Origin: CAZTVF01 sp964616985
Lineage (GTDB): Bacteria; Planctomycetota; Phycisphaerae; SM23-33
DNA: 45,757 nucleotides
Assembly (NCBI GenBank): GCA_964616985.1
Contig: CAZTVF010000032.1
Coordinates: 1 to 45,757 of the forward strand
Direction of reading: 5' to 3'
In this document: positions 26,008 through 33,255 of the stretch, one piece after another
Layout of the letters: every line of letters begins with the position of its first letter
Position numbering within the stretch: position 1 is the stretch's first letter
Made by a program: the position numbers and the translations under genes
The notes under the pieces: generated by a model
Told to the model about the DNA's origin: nothing
The model's input: only the letters and a program-made list of their open reading frames with translations
The model's database searches: none

Positions 26008-26493
26008 ATGGCCTACGACTGGACCGAACCTTCGCAGGGCGGGGAGAGCGAACGCCTGCCCGTGAACGTGGCGCTGGAGGTCGAGATCACCCGCATCGTA
26101 TTCGCCAAGAAGGACGGCACGCCGTTCAAGAGCCAGGCGGGCGATCCCAAGATCATGGTCGTGATGACGGACGACGAAGGCCGGGAGTGCGCCATGATGG
26201 TGACGCTCTCGGCCAAGGGGTCGTGGGTGCTACGTGCCATCCTGTCGGCCGCCGGTGCGGACATGGCCAAGATGAAGGCCGACAACGTGGAGCTGGCTTG
26301 GTTCGCCGATGAGGCATTCGGCCGTGCTAACCTCGTCGGCCGCCGGCTGACCATTCGCGTCAAGAAGTACGTGAGCGACGACGGCAACTTGGCTGAGATC
26401 GAGGCCATCCGCCGCTCGAACACCACACCACCGCCGGCCACGCCGACCCCTCCGCCCGCTGCGACCGATCCGATGAGTGACATCCCGTTTTAA
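26008..26493 (+). CDS. DUF669-like / SSB-like protein with DIPF tail
   Basis: A 161-residue protein starting one base after the previous stop. Residues about 18-130 form a single beta-rich domain of the kind seen in phage DUF669 proteins (LEVEITRIVFAKKDGTPF, MVVMTDDEGRE, GRRLTIRVKKYVSDDG). A Pro/Thr/Ala linker follows, and the last residues are SDIPF, matching the C-terminal tip of bacterial SSB that docks partner proteins. It probably binds single-stranded DNA and recruits replication partners. This is inferred from tail and context, since no OB-fold signature can be proven by eye. Confidence 0.72.
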   Translation: MAYDWTEPSQGGESERLPVNVALEVEITRIVFAKKDGTPFKSQAGDPKIMVVMTDDEGRECAMMVTLSAKGSWVLRAILSAAGADMAKMKADNVELAWFADEAFGRANLVGRRLTIRVKKYVSDDGNLAEIEAIRRSNTTPPPATPTPPPAATDPMSDIPF

Positions 26494-26508
26494 TGGAGAG
26501 CCTCTGTA

Positions 26509-27435
26509 ATGCGCCCAACGAACCTCGCCCTGAACCTGATTCGACTCGACGGCGGCACGCAAGTCCGTCTGTCGATGGACCAGGCCACTGTGGCCAAGTA
26601 CGCCGAGCTGATGACCGACACCGAAACGCCGCACGAGTTCGATCCCGTGCAGGTGTTCTTCGACGGCGTGCACTACTGGCTGTGGGACGGGTTTCACCGC
26701 TTCCGCGCCGCTGAAAAGAACGGCGCCGCGTTCATCCGCGCCATCGTTAGGCCCGGCACGCAGGCCGATGCCGTCTGGGAGAGCCTGTCGGCCAACCGCA
26801 AGCACGGCAAGCCGCTAACGACTCAGGACAAGGCCAATGCGATCCGCGTGGCGGTCGCGGCACGTCCCGAGCGCAGCGACCGCTCCATCGCCGCTCACAT
26901 CGGCGTCTCCGGACACACGGTTGCCAAGTATCGACAGGAGATGAAGGCAGGTGCGCAAATTGCGCACCTGGACGAGCGTCTTGGAGGCGACGGGAAGGTT
27001 TATCCCGCCCGGCCGACTCCAGACCCCAGCGCGATCCCCTTCGATGTTCCTGGGGCACCCACAGGCGAAATTCCGGCCATCGAGGAGCCACCCACCGCGC
27101 AACTGAATCTCCCGACCAAAGACGAGGCGGGCCACAGCCTGCCGGCCAGGCTGATTCCCGTGTTCGCCCGCCGACCGGACATCACACGGCTGATGGACCG
27201 GATCAGCGCGATCAAGGGAGAGGTGAGCCTGTTCATCGACGGCGGCAACGAGCTGTTCGCCGGGTTCATCGCCGCCGCCTTCGACGCCGACATGATGCGC
27301 GCCTACCATCGCCTGTCGAACGCCCGCCCGTACTCGGTCTGTCCGTACTGCAACGGCGACGGCTGCCAGCCGTGCCTGACTCGCGGATGGATCGGAAAAC
27401 TCACCTACGACACCGCCCCCATAGAAATGAAGTAG
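26509..27435 (+). CDS. ParB-like nuclease/partition-domain protein with zinc tail
   Basis: A 308-residue protein. Residues about 10-100 are a ParB/Srx-like domain with the signature WDGFHRFRAAEKNG (the G-x-HR box). Then comes an HTH-like region (SDRSIAAHIGVSGHTVAKYRQEM). The C-terminus holds a CPYCNGDGCQPC cluster typical of a zinc ribbon. Such phage proteins may act in DNA binding, partition or nicking. The gene contains a 23-bp perfect palindrome at 26948-26970. It is flanked by 15-nt and 7-nt gaps and is clearly in the replication operon. Confidence 0.8.
   Translation: MRPTNLALNLIRLDGGTQVRLSMDQATVAKYAELMTDTETPHEFDPVQVFFDGVHYWLWDGFHRFRAAEKNGAAFIRAIVRPGTQADAVWESLSANRKHGKPLTTQDKANAIRVAVAARPERSDRSIAAHIGVSGHTVAKYRQEMKAGAQIAHLDERLGGDGKVYPARPTPDPSAIPFDVPGAPTGEIPAIEEPPTAQLNLPTKDEAGHSLPARLIPVFARRPDITRLMDRISAIKGEVSLFIDGGNELFAGFIAAAFDADMMRAYHRLSNARPYSVCPYCNGDGCQPCLTRGWIGKLTYDTAPIEMK
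26948..26970. repeat. Perfect 23-bp palindrome inside the ParB-like gene
   Basis: Arms CAGGTGCGCAA and TTGCGCACCTG flank a central A. The core GCAAATTGC is shared with palindromes at 39222-39236 and (one mismatch) 45406-45420. It encodes KAGAQIAHLD, so it may be constrained by both protein and DNA function. Confidence 0.6.
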
Positions 27436-27442
27436 CCGCCGC

Positions 27443-30178
27443 ATGAAGCTCCGCGAATACCAGCAGCGCGCCGTGACGGGCATCGTCGAGGCGCTCAAGT
27501 CGCACGATTCGACGCTTGCCGTCATGCCGACCGGCACGGGCAAGACGATTGTATTCGCCAGCGTCATCCAACAGCGCCCCAGCGGACGGGCCTTGCTGAT
27601 CGCCCACCGTGCGGAGTTGATCTGGCAAGGCGTCGATAAGATCGAGCGAATCACCGGCCGCCGTCCCGGCGTCGAGATGGCCGACTACCAGGCCGCATCG
27701 GGATTGTTCGGCGGCGACGACGTGGTGGTGTCCAGCGTCCAGTCGCAGGTTGCCGGCGGCAATGGCCTGGGCCGCATGACGCGGTTCAACCCGATGGACT
27801 TCTCGCTGCTGATTATCGACGAATGTTTCGCCGCCGGTACGCTGGTGGATGGCCGAAACATTGCCAGGTTGCGCCCTGGCGACCGCGTATCTTCCGTCAA
27901 CAACGACACCGGTCAACAGGAAACGCAAGCGGTCGTGCGGACATTCCGCCGAGTGCCGTCTTCGCTGGTGCGGGTCCGAGTGGACCATGTCGCCGACATC
28001 GTATGCACGCCAAATCACCCGATCTTCTGCCAGAGGGGATACGTCCCGGCTGCCCGATTGCTGCCTGGTGATGTTCTGCTGCAGGCCGTCGATCAACCGG
28101 AGAGAGTTCATGAAACAGCAAATCTGCGTGATATGCGGAACAATCTACACCCCCAAGAGCTGGACTCCCAGCATGACGCCCTATTGTCGTCGAGCGTGTG
28201 CGCAAGAGGGAATCACACGGCGGCGCAAGACGATTGTCCGTGCGTGCTCGATCTGCGGCCGGGAACAGCGCCTGGCGGGACGCAATGGGCTTGCGCGTGC
28301 CAGGGCAGTGCGGATGATCTGCGACGATCCGGCCTGTCGGCAACGCCTGAGCTCTCAAACGATGGCGTCTACAAATCGCCGGCATGCAGCGGCTCGAATG
28401 ACGGCTCGCAACCCGATGCATACAGAAGCCACGCGGGCCAAGGTGTCGCAAACGCTGCGGTCGATGGGTTGGCGGCCGCCGATTCGTGGTGGCAACGGGC
28501 ATGTGACCATTCCGCAGGTGGCGTTGGCGGCGGCTTTGGGCTGGCCGATGGAACTGGCGATCCCGACGTTGATGCCCAGGGGCAGCGGCTATCCCAGTTG
28601 CTACAAGGCCGATGTGGGCAGCGAGATGCACAAGATTGCCGTGGAGATCGACGGACATTCTCACAACACGCTCATCTGGCGGGAACTGGACAGGAAGAAG
28701 ACGGCGTTTCTGGAGGCCCGCGGGTGGCTGGTGTTGAGGTTCTCCAACCGGGAAGTGACGGAACATTTGGAGGCTTGTGTCCAGACGGTCATGTCTACAA
28801 TCTCGAAGTCGCCTGCAACAACAACTACTTCGCCAACGGCGTCTTAGTCCACAATTGCCATCACGCGCCCGCCCGCACGTACGGCAAGGTGATCGACTAC
28901 TTCCGCCAGAATCCCAACCTCAAAATCCTTGGCGTCACCGCCACGCCCGACCGCGCCGACGAAAAGGCGCTGGGCCGGGTGTTCAAGTCCGTCGCGTTCG
29001 AGTACGAGCTGTCCGACGCCATCAATGACGGCTGGCTGGTGCCCATCAAGCAGACGGCCGTTGTCGTCGAGGGCCTGGACTACTCCAAGGTGCGGACCAC
29101 GGCCGGCGACCTCAACGGTGCGGACCTGGCGGCCGTCCTGGAGTTTGAGGAAACCCTGCACCAATTTGCCGGTCCGATAGTCAAGATCGCCAAGGGCCGC
29201 CGCACGCTGGTATTCGCCACGACCGTCGCGCAGGGGCAGCGCCTCGCCGAGATCATCGACCGACACCAGCCCGGCAGCGCCGTGTTCATCTGCGGCCAGA
29301 CGCCCCCCGACGCCCGACAGGAGATCATCGCCAATTACTCTGCTGGCCGCTTTCAATTCTTGGTCAACGTGGACGTGGCGACCGAGGGGTTCGACTCGCC
29401 CGGCATCGAGGTGGTGGTGCTGGCCAAGCCGACCAAGAGCCGTGCAAAGTTCGCCCAGATGGTCGGGCGGGGTACTCGTGTCCATCCAGACGCCGGGATC
29501 GACCGGGACTCCAGCTCCACGCCCGCCGACCGCCGTTCCCTGATCGCGTTCTCCTGCAAGCCATTCCTGGAGGTCGTGGACTTCGTGGGCAACTGCGGCC
29601 GTCACCGGCTGGCGTCCGTGGCAGACATCCTGGGCGGCAAATACAACGATGACGTTGTGGCCAAGGCAAAGGCCAAGGCCGAGTCGGCCGCTGGTGCGCC
29701 GGTGGATGTGCAGGAGGCGCTCGACGACGCCGAACGGGAACTTCGCGAAGAGAAGGAAAAGAAGGCCCGTGCCCACCTGGCCCCGGTCGCCACCTTCCAG
29801 ACCTACGAACTGGATCCGTTCGAGATACTCAAGATCGAGCCCTGGCGCGAGCGAGCCTGGCACAAGGGCAAGCCGCCGACCGAGAAGCAAGTTGCGTTCC
29901 TGCAGAAGAAGGGCATCGACCGCGCGAAGTATGAGACGTTCACGCAGGCCTCCCAGCTCATCGGGCAGCTGGTGGAACGGTCTGACCAGAACAAATGCAC
30001 GTACAAGCAGGCGGCTGCGCTCGCCCGGAACGGTTACCCGACGAACCTGACCTACGATCAAGCCAGCAAGGCGCTCGACGCCTTGGTGAAGAATAACTGG
30101 CAGCCGCTGCCTGGCGGCGTTCCCACATTCGCCCCGCCTGCCCCTCGCCCCGTACCACAGAAAGTGACGGTGTATTAG
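27443..30178 (+). CDS. SF2 DEAD/DEAH-type helicase interrupted by an intein
   Basis: A 911-residue precursor. After removal of residues 128-471 the helicase is 567 residues. Motif I is MPTGTGKT (28-35) and motif II would be restored as IIDE+CHH (a DECH box). Motif III is VTATPDR, and the C-terminal RecA-like domain has VDVATEGFDSP and QMVGRGTR (motif VI). It belongs with phage and restriction-type translocases and probably opens the replication fork. The C-terminal ~200 residues add helical text and a KPPTEKQVAFLQKKGI segment common to phage helicases. It begins 7 nt after the ParB-like gene and overlaps the next gene by one base. A homing endonuclease gene is nested inside the intein part in another frame. 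Confidence 0.92.
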   Translation: MKLREYQQRAVTGIVEALKSHDSTLAVMPTGTGKTIVFASVIQQRPSGRALLIAHRAELIWQGVDKIERITGRRPGVEMADYQAASGLFGGDDVVVSSVQSQVAGGNGLGRMTRFNPMDFSLLIIDECFAAGTLVDGRNIARLRPGDRVSSVNNDTGQQETQAVVRTFRRVPSSLVRVRVDHVADIVCTPNHPIFCQRGYVPAARLLPGDVLLQAVDQPERVHETANLRDMRNNLHPQELDSQHDALLSSSVCARGNHTAAQDDCPCVLDLRPGTAPGGTQWACACQGSADDLRRSGLSATPELSNDGVYKSPACSGSNDGSQPDAYRSHAGQGVANAAVDGLAAADSWWQRACDHSAGGVGGGFGLADGTGDPDVDAQGQRLSQLLQGRCGQRDAQDCRGDRRTFSQHAHLAGTGQEEDGVSGGPRVAGVEVLQPGSDGTFGGLCPDGHVYNLEVACNNNYFANGVLVHNCHHAPARTYGKVIDYFRQNPNLKILGVTATPDRADEKALGRVFKSVAFEYELSDAINDGWLVPIKQTAVVVEGLDYSKVRTTAGDLNGADLAAVLEFEETLHQFAGPIVKIAKGRRTLVFATTVAQGQRLAEIIDRHQPGSAVFICGQTPPDARQEIIANYSAGRFQFLVNVDVATEGFDSPGIEVVVLAKPTKSRAKFAQMVGRGTRVHPDAGIDRDSSSTPADRRSLIAFSCKPFLEVVDFVGNCGRHRLASVADILGGKYNDDVVAKAKAKAESAAGAPVDVQEALDDAERELREEKEKKARAHLAPVATFQTYELDPFEILKIEPWRERAWHKGKPPTEKQVAFLQKKGIDRAKYETFTQASQLIGQLVERSDQNKCTYKQAAALARNGYPTNLTYDQASKALDALVKNNWQPLPGGVPTFAPPAPRPVPQKVTVY
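27824..28855 (+). other. Intein (344 codons) in helicase motif II
   Basis: The insert begins with Cys1 (CFAAGTLVDG, block A) and has block B as CTPNHPIF followed by RLLPGD. It ends with block F/G text VYNLEVACNNNYFANGVLVHN, then the +1 extein Cys. Splicing would join IIDE to CHHAPA and rebuild the helicase DECH box. Key splicing residues (Cys1, block-B His, penultimate His, terminal Asn, Cys+1) are all present. About 225 residues between blocks B and F read as Gly/Ala/Ser/Asp-rich filler with no in-frame endonuclease. That DNA encodes an endonuclease in the +1 frame. Confidence 0.93.
28110..28847 (+). CDS. Nested homing endonuclease (Cys-knuckle plus DUF559/EDxHD-like nuclease)
   Basis: A 245-residue protein lying wholly inside the intein in the +1 frame relative to the helicase. 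It has its own start (ATG 28110 with GGAGAGAG just upstream) and a TAG eight bases before the intein ends. N-terminal Cys pairs C6/C9, C26/C30 and C46/C49, C71/C76 suggest two zinc knuckles for DNA binding. A NUMOD3-like segment follows (NPMHTEATRAKVSQTLRSMG). The C-terminal nuclease resembles DUF559/very-short-patch-repair enzymes: E179-x-D181-x-H183 in VEIDGHSHN and D194 in ELDRKK, then EARGWLVLRFSNREV. It probably makes the break that drives intein homing. Its last 20 codons overprint intein blocks F and G. Confidence 0.88.
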   Translation: MKQQICVICGTIYTPKSWTPSMTPYCRRACAQEGITRRRKTIVRACSICGREQRLAGRNGLARARAVRMICDDPACRQRLSSQTMASTNRRHAAARMTARNPMHTEATRAKVSQTLRSMGWRPPIRGGNGHVTIPQVALAAALGWPMELAIPTLMPRGSGYPSCYKADVGSEMHKIAVEIDGHSHNTLIWRELDRKKTAFLEARGWLVLRFSNREVTEHLEACVQTVMSTISKSPATTTTSPTAS

Positions 30179-30381
30179 TGGTCACCTGCTTCGCCCCCAA
30201 TGACGACGAGGACGGCTATGCCCGCCAGCCGTGGCTGCGGTGCTGCTTCACCTGTGCCCACACCTTCAAACATGGGCGCCTGTGCAAGGTCCGCAAGAGT
30301 GCCGACGGCCAGTGGCGACAGGTCTGGCCGGTGTCTCTGTGCAAGCTGTACCAGAACCGCGACAAGGAGTACGCGACATGA
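30178..30381 (+). CDS. Small Cys-rich protein
   Basis: Sixty-seven residues starting with GTG that overlaps the helicase stop (TAGTG). Cysteines at CCFTCAHTFKHGRLC suggest one zinc-binding knuckle, a common pattern in small phage proteins. Its stop overlaps the next start as ATGA, so translation is probably coupled along the operon. I do not recognise a family. Confidence 0.65.
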   Translation: MVTCFAPNDDEDGYARQPWLRCCFTCAHTFKHGRLCKVRKSADGQWRQVWPVSLCKLYQNRDKEYAT

Positions 30382-30641
30382 ACGACCTTGAACGAGGGCC
30401 TACCGCTGACCACTTCACGCCGATGATCGACGCCGCCTGCTGTGCCAACTGCTCCTGGTTTCAGCGCCGCCTCGACGGCCGAAGCTGCTGTTTCAACTGG
30501 CTCGGCGTGGAGAAGCAGCAGACGAACTCCAAGCCCGTGACGAACTACAAGGGCACGCCGATCTACCGGACCATCCGCGCGATGGGCGGCGGGTCGTGCT
30601 GCGGCAATCACCTGCGCCGAGCGGTGCCCGATGGCCGGTGA
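30378..30641 (+). CDS. Small Cys-rich protein
   Basis: Eighty-seven residues, starting in an ATGA overlap. Cysteines cluster as CCANCSWF, SCCFNWLG and a late SCCGNH, which suggests a zinc or metal-binding fold. It overlaps the primase gene by 11 bp. It resembles the preceding and later Cys-rich proteins only in cysteine spacing, and the function is unknown. Confidence 0.65.
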   Translation: MNDLERGPTADHFTPMIDAACCANCSWFQRRLDGRSCCFNWLGVEKQQTNSKPVTNYKGTPIYRTIRAMGGGSCCGNHLRRAVPDGR

Positions 30642-31506
30642 CTGGCTTCGATGCCGCAAGGGCCGTTTGTGCCCGATCTGTGAACACTCCGACTGGTGCA
30701 GCGTGACGCCCGACGGGGCGCTCGTTCATTGCATGAGGGCCCAGAGCGACTGGCCCGTGGCCAAGGGTGGATGGATTCACCGGCTCACCGATCGCCCCGA
30801 GAACCTGCCCACGCCCCGTCGCGTGGTCCCGGCCCAGGCGTCCGACGCCCGCGTTGACTTCGAGCGGATGCTGACCACCTACAGGGAAAAGACCGACCTG
30901 GAGGCCGTCGCCCGCCACGCCGAGCACCTGGGCGTCCAGCGTGGCAGTCTGTACACGTTGGGCATCGTGTGGGCAGCCCCGCATCAGGCGTGGGCGTTCC
31001 CTATGCGCGACATCAAGGGTGTGGTCGTGGGTCTGCGGCTACGCAACGAACGCGGCGAGAAATGGGCCGTCCAGGGCAGCAAGGAGGGGCTGTTCACTCC
31101 CATGGACATCGCCCCGGCCGTGGACGAACCCGTCTTCGTGTGCGAGGGGCCGACCGACACCGCCGCCATGTTGTCCCTTGGCCTGTACTCCCTTGGCCGG
31201 CCGAGCTGCACCGCTTGTTTGGATCTCTTGACCAAGATGCTCCGTCGCCGGCCGGTCGTGATCGTGGGCGATCGCGACGAACCGAAGATACGACCCGACG
31301 GTACCACCTGGCTGCCGGGCCAGGAGGGCGCCGAGCGCCTGGCCGACGCCCTGGCGCTGTCCGGTGCCGCCAGCGTCAAGCTGATCTACCCGCTCAAGGG
31401 CAAGGACGCCCGAGCCTGGCTGGCCGCCGGCGCAACGGCTGACATCGTTAAGACCCGCGTTCGCAACGCGAGCCTCTGGAAACCCAAAACAAGGAGTTCA
31501 TCGTGA
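30631..31506 (+). CDS. Phage primase with TOPRIM domain
   Basis: A 291-residue protein that should make or help make RNA primers. Residues 8-35 hold a zinc-ribbon-like set (CPICEHSDWC and a later HCMR). A connector follows (VARHAEHLGVQRGSLYTLGI), then a TOPRIM domain with the Glu motif CEGPTDTAAML near 171 and the acidic motif GDRDEPK near 213. No helicase domain is fused, which fits the separate SF2 helicase upstream. It overlaps both neighbours by a few bases, which points to strong operon coupling. Confidence 0.85.
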   Translation: MAGDWLRCRKGRLCPICEHSDWCSVTPDGALVHCMRAQSDWPVAKGGWIHRLTDRPENLPTPRRVVPAQASDARVDFERMLTTYREKTDLEAVARHAEHLGVQRGSLYTLGIVWAAPHQAWAFPMRDIKGVVVGLRLRNERGEKWAVQGSKEGLFTPMDIAPAVDEPVFVCEGPTDTAAMLSLGLYSLGRPSCTACLDLLTKMLRRRPVVIVGDRDEPKIRPDGTTWLPGQEGAERLADALALSGAASVKLIYPLKGKDARAWLAAGATADIVKTRVRNASLWKPKTRSSS

Positions 31507-31898
31507 GTGACTGGTTTGCTGACGTGCTGGCGTTCAACCTCAAGTTCGGTGCGGCCGTCGCCCCCCTGCCGTCGATGCCCGATCCTGACGTGGCCGAACT
31601 CAAGGTACGACTGGTCATCGAGGAGTCGCATGAACTGACCGACGCGATCCACCGCTCCGACTTGCCCGAAGTCGCCGATGCCGTGGCTGATCTGGTGTAC
31701 GTGGCGTTAGGCCTCGCCCAGGCGTTTGGCATCGACATGCGGCCGGTGTGGCAGGCGGTTCATGCGAGCAACATGGCCAAGGTCGGCGGCCAGCGCCGCG
31801 ACGATGGCAAAATCCTCAAGCCCGCAGACTGGCAGCCGCCTCGCATCGAGGGCGTGTTGGCCCGGCAGACGCCACTGCTGGCGAGTAGCACCCAATGA
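31503..31898 (+). CDS. MazG-like nucleotide pyrophosphohydrolase
   Basis: A 131-residue all-helical protein matching the MazG/dUTPase-like fold. The metal-binding pattern is EESHELTDAI (the E-x-x-H-E type helix) followed by VADAVADLVYVALGLA with conserved Asp. Related phage proteins hydrolyse (d)NTPs to monophosphates, to trim the nucleotide pool or lower an alarmone signal. Which applies here is unknown. The GTG start has AAGGAG 7 nt upstream, and the end overlaps the next gene as ATGA. Confidence 0.82.
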   Translation: MSDWFADVLAFNLKFGAAVAPLPSMPDPDVAELKVRLVIEESHELTDAIHRSDLPEVADAVADLVYVALGLAQAFGIDMRPVWQAVHASNMAKVGGQRRDDGKILKPADWQPPRIEGVLARQTPLLASSTQ

Positions 31899-32269
31899 GC
31901 GGCTGGATCGCCTGCACCGTGGACCTGGCCGACAAACCTGAGATCAGGTCGATTGCTAAGACGCTCGGCGTTCCCCGCGCTCACGCCATCGGCATGTGCG
32001 TGATGGTCTGGGCGTGGGCGGATCGACAGACAGCCGACGGCTTTGTGCCCTTAGCGGACTTGGGCGACGTTGATGACGTGTCGCAGATGGCTGGCTTCGG
32101 CGCGGCCATGCGCGACGCCGGCTGGGCGGCCTGCAAGGACGGCGGGGTCTTGTTCCCGAACTGGGACCGCTGGAATCGGGCGAGCGCCAAGAAGCGACTG
32201 CTGGATAGCGAGCGGAAGCGGAAGGCACGGGGACACATCACGGACAGCAAGCGGCCGCGTCCGCGATAG
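31895..32269 (+). CDS. Phage replisome organiser-like protein
   Basis: A 124-residue protein resembling the N-terminal winged-helix domain of phage replication organiser/DnaD-type proteins: WIACTVDLADKPEIRSIAKTLGVPRAHAIGMCVMVWAWAD, then a DGFVPLADLGDV turn and a late FPNWDRW followed by a basic helix. It likely loads the helicase or primase at the element origin. The 11-bp repeats start ten bases after its stop. In the same frame, past the TAG, 27 codons encode a Ser/Val/Cys-Pro-rich tail before a TGA, so the gene may once have been longer. Confidence 0.68.
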   Translation: MSGWIACTVDLADKPEIRSIAKTLGVPRAHAIGMCVMVWAWADRQTADGFVPLADLGDVDDVSQMAGFGAAMRDAGWAACKDGGVLFPNWDRWNRASAKKRLLDSERKRKARGHITDSKRPRPR

Positions 32270-32278
32270 GTCCGCTTC

Positions 32279-32443
32279 CTGTCCGGGTCCTGTCCCGACT
32301 CTGTCCGGGTTCTGTCCCAGTCTTGTCCCGGTTCTGTCACACTTGAAGTGTGACCACAGAACAGAACAGTACAGTACAGAACAGTACAGAACCTTCTAGC
32401 ATAGAAGTTATATCTTTTAACAACGATGTAAGACTAAGTCTTA
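32279..32443 (+). other. Candidate replication origin: 11-bp iterons, AT-rich stretch and palindromes
   Basis: Six tandem 11-mers (32279-32344, consensus CTGTCCcGgtt, last unit degenerate) are followed by a perfect inverted repeat TCACACTT/AAGTGTGA (32337-32353). Next come short ACAGA/ACAGT tandem repeats, an AT-rich stretch (about 32395-32430) and a second palindrome TAAGACT/AGTCTTA (32429-32443). The array lies between a replisome-organiser-like gene and rusA. Helical-turn spacing plus an AT-rich zone is typical of iteron origins. The repeats could alternatively be a C-terminal coding tail or a regulatory leader. Confidence 0.5.
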
Positions 32444-32459
32444 GATCTGTGAGTCGCCC

Positions 32460-32870
32460 ATGCCCACTAAACTCCTCGAATTCGTGTTCGCGTTGCCGCC
32501 CAAGGAATTGTCGCCCAATGGCCGTGTGTGCTGGCAAGCCAAGGCCCGCGCCGTCAGACATGCCCGCCAGGCAGCTGACATCGTGGCTCGCATTGGCATC
32601 GGCCGCCGAGTCAGGCCGCAGTGGAAGCTGGCCTGGGTTCAAGCGACCTTCTACTTTCGCCGCCGGGGCATCCGCGACGGCGACAATCTGAACGCCATGC
32701 TCAAGCCATACCTTGACGGCCTCGCTGACGCGGGGGTGGTGGGCAACGATAACGCCTTTGTGCTCTGGCCGTCGCTGGTCGAGCTTGACGCCGATCACCC
32801 GAGGATGGTCCTTGCCGTCCTGCCGGCCGCTGGTGACACGATCAGGCACTTGAGAGGCCCGGGGAGATGA
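32460..32870 (+). CDS. rusA: RusA-family Holliday junction resolvase
   Basis: A 136-residue endodeoxyribonuclease. The family core is clear: LPPKELSPNGRVCWQAKARA near the start, then the acidic metal-binding segment RDGDNLNAMLKPYLDGLADAGVVGND (about 72-98). It resolves branched recombination intermediates during element replication. The ATG at 32460 is the last start before conserved text and follows the palindrome at 32429-32443. Confidence 0.92.
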   Translation: MPTKLLEFVFALPPKELSPNGRVCWQAKARAVRHARQAADIVARIGIGRRVRPQWKLAWVQATFYFRRRGIRDGDNLNAMLKPYLDGLADAGVVGNDNAFVLWPSLVELDADHPRMVLAVLPAAGDTIRHLRGPGR

Positions 32871-32958
32871 CGTGCCACCTGCGATCGATCCTAGGCCCGA
32901 CGAAAACGAAGAGTTTGCCGGATAAACGTGGACATTGGACCACCCTGGAGGATCGTCG

Positions 32959-33210
32959 TTGGAGATTCCCTTCGATGTCACTGTGCTCCGCCACTGCCGA
33001 TGCTGCGACTGCCGGAACTGGATCGCCTCCCCCTACTGCCTGTGCCGCTCGGGCATCAGTGTCCACGACCCAGGCGTCGATCCCTCCCTGTGGTGGCACT
33101 ACTGCAGAGACTACGGTGGCCCCAGGATCAGTGCCGAAGTGTGGCTGTGGTCAAACTCCGAGGGATCCCCGCCAGTCCGCGCTTGTGCTGACAGTGAGGG
33201 TCTTGTATAG
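32959..33210 (+). CDS. Small Cys-rich protein
   Basis: Eighty-three residues. The start is a TTG with GGAGG 7 nt upstream. Cysteines cluster as CRCCDCRNWIASPYCLC with a later HYC, reminiscent of the Cys-rich proteins at 30178 and 30378. The overlapping frame starting at 32867 (130 codons) has the composition of a shadow and was rejected. Unknown function; possibly a zinc-binding accessory factor. Confidence 0.6.
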   Translation: MEIPFDVTVLRHCRCCDCRNWIASPYCLCRSGISVHDPGVDPSLWWHYCRDYGGPRISAEVWLWSNSEGSPPVRACADSEGLV

Positions 33211-33211
33211 T
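33183..33211 (+). promoter_or_regulatory. Candidate internal promoter before the UDP-sugar dehydrogenase gene
   Basis: TTGTGC and TATAGT are spaced by 17 bp, 45 bp upstream of the GTG start. The -35 match is weak. It overlaps the end of the preceding small gene. Confidence 0.35.
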
Positions 33212-33255
33212 GCCTCTGTCCACCCACCCATACCCACACCGACCGGAGATTCCCT

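Noticed and set aside
32872..32925. 17-codon GTG frame with a nearby GGGGAG
   Set aside because: Too short to support. It might be a leader peptide but nothing shows attenuation.
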